DNA from: Aeromicrobium sp. 9AM
GTDB taxonomy: Bacteria > Actinomycetota > Actinomycetes > Propionibacteriales > Nocardioidaceae
Reading direction: 5' to 3'
Length of the DNA stretch: 64,000 nt
Assembly (NCBI RefSeq): GCF_902506105.1
Contig: NZ_LR733304.1
Coordinates: 952,333-1,016,332, forward strand
Under the pieces are notes generated by a model, which saw only the letters and a program-made list of their open reading frames with translations, ran no database searches and was not told where the DNA came from. Below are positions 59,915 through 64,000 of the stretch, piece after piece. Position numbers and translations under genes: made by a program. Every line of letters starts with the position of its first letter. Within the stretch, counting starts at the first letter, position 1.

Positions 59915-60931
59915 TCAGGTCTTGCGGTCGGCGATGCGCTGCTGGAGGAGCACGGCGATCACGATGATCACGCCGTTGGCGACGGCCTGGGTCGACGTCG
60001 ACAGGTTGTTGAGCGTGAAGACGTTGGTGAGGGTCGTGAAGATCAGGACACCGAGCAGCGTGCCGATCACCGTGCCGCGCCCGCCGCTGAGCAGCGTCCC
60101 GCCGATCACGACGGCCGCGATGGCCTGGAGCTCGAGACCCGTGCCGTGGGTGGAGGATCCCGTCGTGGTGCGCGACATCAGCATCACCGCGGCGATGCCG
60201 CACGTCAGGCCCAGCAGGGCGTACAGGTAGACCGTGTGGCGCTGCACCTTGATGCCGGCGAGCCGGGCGGCCTCGGGGTTGCCGCCGACGGCGAACGTCC
60301 GGCGGCCGAACGTCGTGCGGTTGAGCAGGAACCAGCCGGCGACGGTGACTGCCGCGAAGATGATGACAATGAAGGGAATGCCCAGCGGCTCGCTGCCGAA
60401 GAAGTCGGTGAAGCCCTGGTTGCGGATGATCTGGGTCTTGCGGTCGGCGATGACCTCGGCAAGACCGCGGGCCGACGCCAGCATGGCGAGGGTCGCGATG
60501 AAGGGCACGACCTTGCCGTAGGCGATCAGGATGCCGTTGATCAGGCCGGCACAGGTGCCGACCAGCAGGGCGCTGAACACCATCGCGATCCAGCCGATGC
60601 TGTCGGCCATGTCCTGCGTGCCGGTCGTCGTGGCCCACACCGAGGCGAGGGCGAGGATCGCGCCGACGGACAGGTCGATGCCACCGCCGGTGATCACGAA
60701 CGTCATGCCGATCGACACGACGCCGACCACCGCGGCGAGTCGCAGGATCGTCAGCAGGTTGTCCGTGCTGGCGAAGCGGTCGCCCGCCGTGATGATGCCG
60801 ACGACGCACAGGATGACCAGGGCGATGATCAGGCCGAGGTTGCGGGCGATGCTCAGGTTGCCGCCGCGGTCTCCGCGACCGGTGGGTGCGGGCACCGTCA
60901 GCGATGGGTCGTTCTGGAGGGAGGCGCTCAC
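59915..60931 (-). CDS. Sugar ABC transporter permease (RbsC-type)
   Basis: The 338-residue protein starts at a GTG overlapping the ATPase stop (GTGA). It has about eight membrane helices and the family motifs VGVVSIGMTFVITGGGIDLS and GRRTFAVGGNPEAARLAGI. It forms the membrane channel of the importer. Confidence 0.92.
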   Translation of the reverse strand: MSASLQNDPSLTVPAPTGRGDRGGNLSIARNLGLIIALVILCVVGIITAGDRFASTDNLLTILRLAAVVGVVSIGMTFVITGGGIDLSVGAILALASVWATTTGTQDMADSIGWIAMVFSALLVGTCAGLINGILIAYGKVVPFIATLAMLASARGLAEVIADRKTQIIRNQGFTDFFGSEPLGIPFIVIIFAAVTVAGWFLLNRTTFGRRTFAVGGNPEAARLAGIKVQRHTVYLYALLGLTCGIAAVMLMSRTTTGSSTHGTGLELQAIAAVVIGGTLLSGGRGTVIGTLLGVLIFTTLTNVFTLNNLSTSTQAVANGVIIVIAVLLQQRIADRKT

Positions 60932-62460
60932 GCGATGTCTTCTTCCTGGATCGGGGTCGATTCGTGCTCGGCAAGGATCCGGTCGAGGACGCCGGAGGGG
61001 TCGATCGCGTCGCTCGGGCCGTCGTGGACGACATGGCCGTCGGCGACGACCAGGACCCGGTCGGAGAGGCCCAGCACCTCTTCGATGTCGCTCGACACGA
61101 TCACCAGCGCGACACCGGAGTCGGCCAGGTCGCGGATGAGCGAGTAGATCTCGGCACGGGCGCCGACGTCGACGCCACGCGTCGGCTCGTCGAGCAGCAG
61201 CACCTTGCACGACCGCAGCAGCCAACGGGCAAGCACGACCTTTTGCTGGTTGCCGCCCGAGAGCGTGCGGATGATGCGGTTGGGATCGTCGGGGCGTACG
61301 TCGACGGAGCGGGCGGCCGCGTGGGCAGCCTTGCGCTCGGCGCCCTCGCGGGAGATGCCGTACTGCGCGAAGCGGTCGAGGCTCGCGAGGGAGATGTTGC
61401 GGTAGACCGCGTCGTCGAGGACCAGGCCCTGGGACTTGCGCTCCTCGGGACAGAGCCCCAGACCTGCCGCGACCGCGCTCGACACCGACCCGTTGCGCAA
61501 CGTACGGCCGTCGACGCTGACCGAGCCGTGGCCTGCCCGGCGGGCGCCGTAGACCGTCTCGATGATCTCGCTGCGACCCGCGCCGACGAGTCCGGCGATC
61601 CCGAGGATCTCACCGGCCCGCACCGCGAAGGACACGTCGGAGAACTCGCCGTCGCGGCTGATGCCGTCCACGTCGAGCAGGGGAGGGCCGTCGGGCAGCT
61701 CGGTCGTACGTCGCGGGAACACCGACGACACGGTGCGCCCGGTCATCAGCGTGATGAGCTCGGAGGTCGGGGTGTCACGGGCCGGCAGGTCGGTGGCAAC
61801 CGTGCGGCCGTCCTTGAGCACCGTGAGCCGGTCGCCGATGCGACGGATCTCCTCGAGGCGGTGCGAGATGTAGATGATGGCCGCGCCGGACGTACGCAGG
61901 TCCTCGACGACGCGGAACAGGCCGTCGACCTCGTCGGGGTCGAGTACGGCTGACGGCTCGTCCATCACGATGACCTGCGCGTTGCGGGACAGCGCCCGGG
62001 CCATCGAGACGATCTGCTTGCCCGCGGCCGAGAGGCTGCCGACCTCGCGGGTCGGCCGGATCTCGGGATGTCCGAGGCGGCGGAGGAGCTCTCGCGCGGA
62101 GCGGTTCATGTCGCGGTCGCGGGTGACGCCGGCCTTGGCGTTCTCGTGCCCGAGGTAGATGTTGTCGGCGACGCTCAGGCCGTCGATGAGGTCGAGCTCC
62201 TGGTAGATCGTCGCGATCCCGGTCGCCAGCGCCGCCTGCGGATCCGCGAACGTGACGGGCTCGCCGTCCCAGAGAATCGTCCCCTCGTCGACGGGATGCG
62301 CTCCGGACAAGATCTTGATCAGCGTCGACTTGCCGGCGCCGTTCTGGCCGAGGAGGCAGTGCACCTCGCCGGCGCGGACGACGAGGTCGACGCCATCGAG
62401 CGCACGGACACCGGGGAACTCCTTGACGATGCCGCGCATCTCGAGCAGGGGCTGTGGCAT
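60928..62460 (-). CDS. Sugar ABC transporter ATP-binding protein (RbsA/MglA-type)
   Basis: The 510-residue protein has two ATPase domains. The first has GQNGAGKSTL and SLSAAGKQIVSMARAL with VIVMDEPSAVLD. The second has GLVGAGRSEIIETVYG, LSGGNQQKVVLARWLLR and LLLDEPTRGVDVGA. The weaker second Walker A is usual for this family. It opens the operon that reads down to the isomerase. Confidence 0.94.
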   Translation of the reverse strand: MPQPLLEMRGIVKEFPGVRALDGVDLVVRAGEVHCLLGQNGAGKSTLIKILSGAHPVDEGTILWDGEPVTFADPQAALATGIATIYQELDLIDGLSVADNIYLGHENAKAGVTRDRDMNRSARELLRRLGHPEIRPTREVGSLSAAGKQIVSMARALSRNAQVIVMDEPSAVLDPDEVDGLFRVVEDLRTSGAAIIYISHRLEEIRRIGDRLTVLKDGRTVATDLPARDTPTSELITLMTGRTVSSVFPRRTTELPDGPPLLDVDGISRDGEFSDVSFAVRAGEILGIAGLVGAGRSEIIETVYGARRAGHGSVSVDGRTLRNGSVSSAVAAGLGLCPEERKSQGLVLDDAVYRNISLASLDRFAQYGISREGAERKAAHAAARSVDVRPDDPNRIIRTLSGGNQQKVVLARWLLRSCKVLLLDEPTRGVDVGARAEIYSLIRDLADSGVALVIVSSDIEEVLGLSDRVLVVADGHVVHDGPSDAIDPSGVLDRILAEHESTPIQEEDIA

Positions 62461-62562
62461 GCCGTGATGCTAGTCACACGTTTTGTCGTCCGTCAAGCAA
62501 AAGTCTGCATCCGGTCGACATACTTGCTTCACAACCGTCATGAAAGGGGGCATGGTTTACTC
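62461..62562. promoter_or_regulatory. Divergent promoter region of the sugar operon and ROK gene
   Basis: This 102-base region separates the transporter and ROK regulator genes. It holds an inverted pair AAGCAA (62495-62500) and TTGCTT (62524-62529), and TTTTG...CAAAA nearby, which may be ROK operators. No clear -35/-10 pair was picked. Confidence 0.4.
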
Positions 62563-63777
62563 ATGGCCATGACTGTGCCCGCCGAGCTGCCGCCGACCCT
62601 GGCGGGCACGGGAGACCTGTTCCAGCTGCTGCGCGACGGCACCCCCCGTACGCGGGCCGAGCTCGCCCAGCTGTCGTCGCTGGCGCGATCGACCGTGACC
62701 GCCCGGGTCGACGTGCTGCTCGCCTCCGGCCTGCTCGGTCCCGTGGGCGAGGCCGCCTCGACCGGTGGCCGGCCGCCGACGCGCTTCGCGCTCAACCGCG
62801 ACAACCGCGTCGTGCTCGCCATCGACCTCGGCGCGTCGCACGCCAGCGTCGCCGTCACCGACCTGTTGGGCCGGGTTCTCGGCGAGAAGACCGTGGACAG
62901 CGACATCGCGGACGGCCCCGAGAAGGTGCTGGACCGGGTCAGCGCGATCGGTGTCGAGCTGCTCGGCACGATCAAGCGTCCCGTCGGCGATGTCGCCGGC
63001 GTCGGGATCGGGGTCCCCGGCCCGGTCGAGCACGCCACCGGGCGGCCCGCGAACCCGCCGATCATGCCCGGCTGGCACGACTTCGACATCCCGGCCCACC
63101 TCGGCAAGACGTTCGCCGGCCCGATCCTCGTCGACAACGACGTCAACCTCATGGCGCTGGGGGAGTACGTCACGTCGTGGCAGAGTGCGCCCCACCTGCT
63201 GCTGGTCAAGGTCGCGACCGGCATCGGCGCCGGCATCGTGTCGGACGGCCGCCTCATGCGCGGCGCGCTCGGCTCGGCCGGGGACCTCGGCCACGTCCAG
63301 GTCGCCGGCGCCCGTGAGGACGTCGTCTGCAGGTGCGGCAACACGGGTTGTCTCGAGGCTGTCGCGGCGGGGCCGGCCATCGCCGCCCGGCTGCGCGAAC
63401 GCGGCCTCGAGGTTGAGAGCTCGCAGGACATCGTGGATGCCGTCGTCGCCGGCGAGATCGTCGCGCTCCAGGCCGTACGCGCCGCGGGTCGTGACCTCGG
63501 CACCGTGCTGGCCACGTGCGTCAACCTGCTCAACCCGTCGGTCATCGTGATCGGCGGCAAGCTCTCGGAGGCCGGCGAGTACCTCCTGGCCGGCGTACGC
63601 GAAGTGGTCTACCAGCGATCGCTGCCACTGGCGACGCACAACCTGCGCATCGTCAGCGCCTCGGCGACCAGCAGGGGCGCTGTCCTCGGCGCGAGCGCGA
63701 TGGTGCTCGACGCGGTGCTGGCCCCGCGTGCCGTCGACGACTACGTCGCGAGACACGCTGCAGCGCAAACGGCCTAG
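62563..63777 (+). CDS. ROK-family transcriptional regulator
   Basis: The 404-residue protein has an N-terminal winged helix (LLRDGTPRTRAELAQLSSLA then RSTVTARVDVLLASGLL), then the ROK domain with VVLAIDLGASHASVAV and GVGIGVPGPVEH. The zinc motif is CRCGNTGCLEAVAAG. It is divergent from the sugar transporter operon and probably represses it until a sugar is bound. Confidence 0.92.
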   Translation: MAMTVPAELPPTLAGTGDLFQLLRDGTPRTRAELAQLSSLARSTVTARVDVLLASGLLGPVGEAASTGGRPPTRFALNRDNRVVLAIDLGASHASVAVTDLLGRVLGEKTVDSDIADGPEKVLDRVSAIGVELLGTIKRPVGDVAGVGIGVPGPVEHATGRPANPPIMPGWHDFDIPAHLGKTFAGPILVDNDVNLMALGEYVTSWQSAPHLLLVKVATGIGAGIVSDGRLMRGALGSAGDLGHVQVAGAREDVVCRCGNTGCLEAVAAGPAIAARLRERGLEVESSQDIVDAVVAGEIVALQAVRAAGRDLGTVLATCVNLLNPSVIVIGGKLSEAGEYLLAGVREVVYQRSLPLATHNLRIVSASATSRGAVLGASAMVLDAVLAPRAVDDYVARHAAAQTA

Positions 63778-63790
63778 GTGTACTCGGCCA

Positions 63791-64000
63791 TCAGGTTGGT
63801 AGCAGTCGGCTGATGGGTGGGAGTCCTCCGAGTGCGCTGTGGCGTCGCCGAGTGTTGTAGTTCTCGAGCCAGGGCGCAAGGGCTTCGGCTCGCTGGTCGT
63901 TGCTGGTGAAGACTTGGCGGTATGCCCATTCGGTTTGCAGGGTGCGGTTGAGGCGTTCGACCTTGCCGTTCTGCCAGGGGCAGTGTGGTCGGATGAACAC
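63791..64000 (-). mobile_element. IS481-type transposase, C-terminal end
   Basis: The frame comes in from the right edge and ends at 63791. It contains PHCPWQNGKVERLNRTLQTE with the catalytic Glu in GKVER, and YNTRRRHSALGGLPPISRL, as in IS481-like DDE transposases. The element begins a few bases after the ROK stop codon (63777). Its right end and inverted repeats cannot be read here. Confidence 0.85.

Noticed and set aside
57575..61147. A 1,190-codon open frame on the plus strand
   Set aside because: It lies opposite five well-recognised minus-strand genes (dehydrogenase, substrate-binding protein, permease, ATPase part). High GC content leaves long antisense frames open; its sequence has no family features.

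Overview
The window is GC-rich, gene-dense DNA from an actinobacterium. Several gene families point to the order Propionibacteriales, and Aeromicrobium or Nocardioides (Nocardioidaceae) is my best guess: DUF2505, DUF5302, DUF3263, DUF664/DinB, a WS/DGAT acyltransferase and a tad-type pilus set. No rRNA or tRNA gene was recognised. Genes are packed closely, many overlapping by ATGA or TGATG, and no stretch over 300 bases lacks a gene.

Bases 1 to about 31,011 are the right-hand part of a tailed, HK97-like siphovirus prophage; its left end lies outside the window. Read along the minus strand from the terminase (14,443) to base 1 are the terminase subunits, portal, MuF-like protein, scaffold, major capsid protein, an Ig-like decoration protein, connectors, tail terminator, tail tube, frameshifted tail chaperones, tape measure and minor tail proteins. 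From 27,887 down to 14,617, also on the minus strand, is the early module. It holds small zinc-ribbon proteins, a PD-(D/E)XK nuclease, a phiC31 gp3-like recombination directionality factor, a DnaQ-like exonuclease, an LPXTG surface protein, a RuvC-like resolvase, ParB-like and HTH proteins, an Ala-rich hexanucleotide-repeat protein and a DnaB-like helicase. On the plus strand (28,068-31,011) are a regulator, an ImmA-like protein, a lipoprotein, a DUF3263 protein and a large serine integrase. No lysis genes are visible.

The integrase stop codon abuts the reading frame of a host MinD/CpaE-like P-loop ATPase. Only its C-terminal half remains (31,012-31,668), so the phage appears to have inserted into that gene.

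From 31,669 the DNA is chromosomal. The order is: WS/DGAT acyltransferase and a small protein; DUF2505 and PspA; a cell-envelope glycosyltransferase pair (GT2/GtrA and GT39) beside an OmpR-type two-component system; a TetR regulator; a secreted penicillin-acylase-type hydrolase; several lipoproteins; DinB; a compact tad pilus operon (47,453-51,841); PPOX, DHFR-like and HxlR genes; a secreted Ig/carboxypeptidase-regulatory-like protein; HIT, DUF5302 and prfB. A sugar or inositol module follows (isomerase, dehydrogenase, ABC importer) with a divergent ROK regulator. The right edge cuts an IS481-type transposase.

The features most worth a second look are two G10 tracts at phage gene junctions, a ten-copy TGGWCCA array beside the phage helicase, and matching 11-bp-phased direct repeats 45 bp upstream of both the response regulator and the GT39 gene. 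The LPXTG protein carried by the prophage and the split host ATPase also deserve attention.
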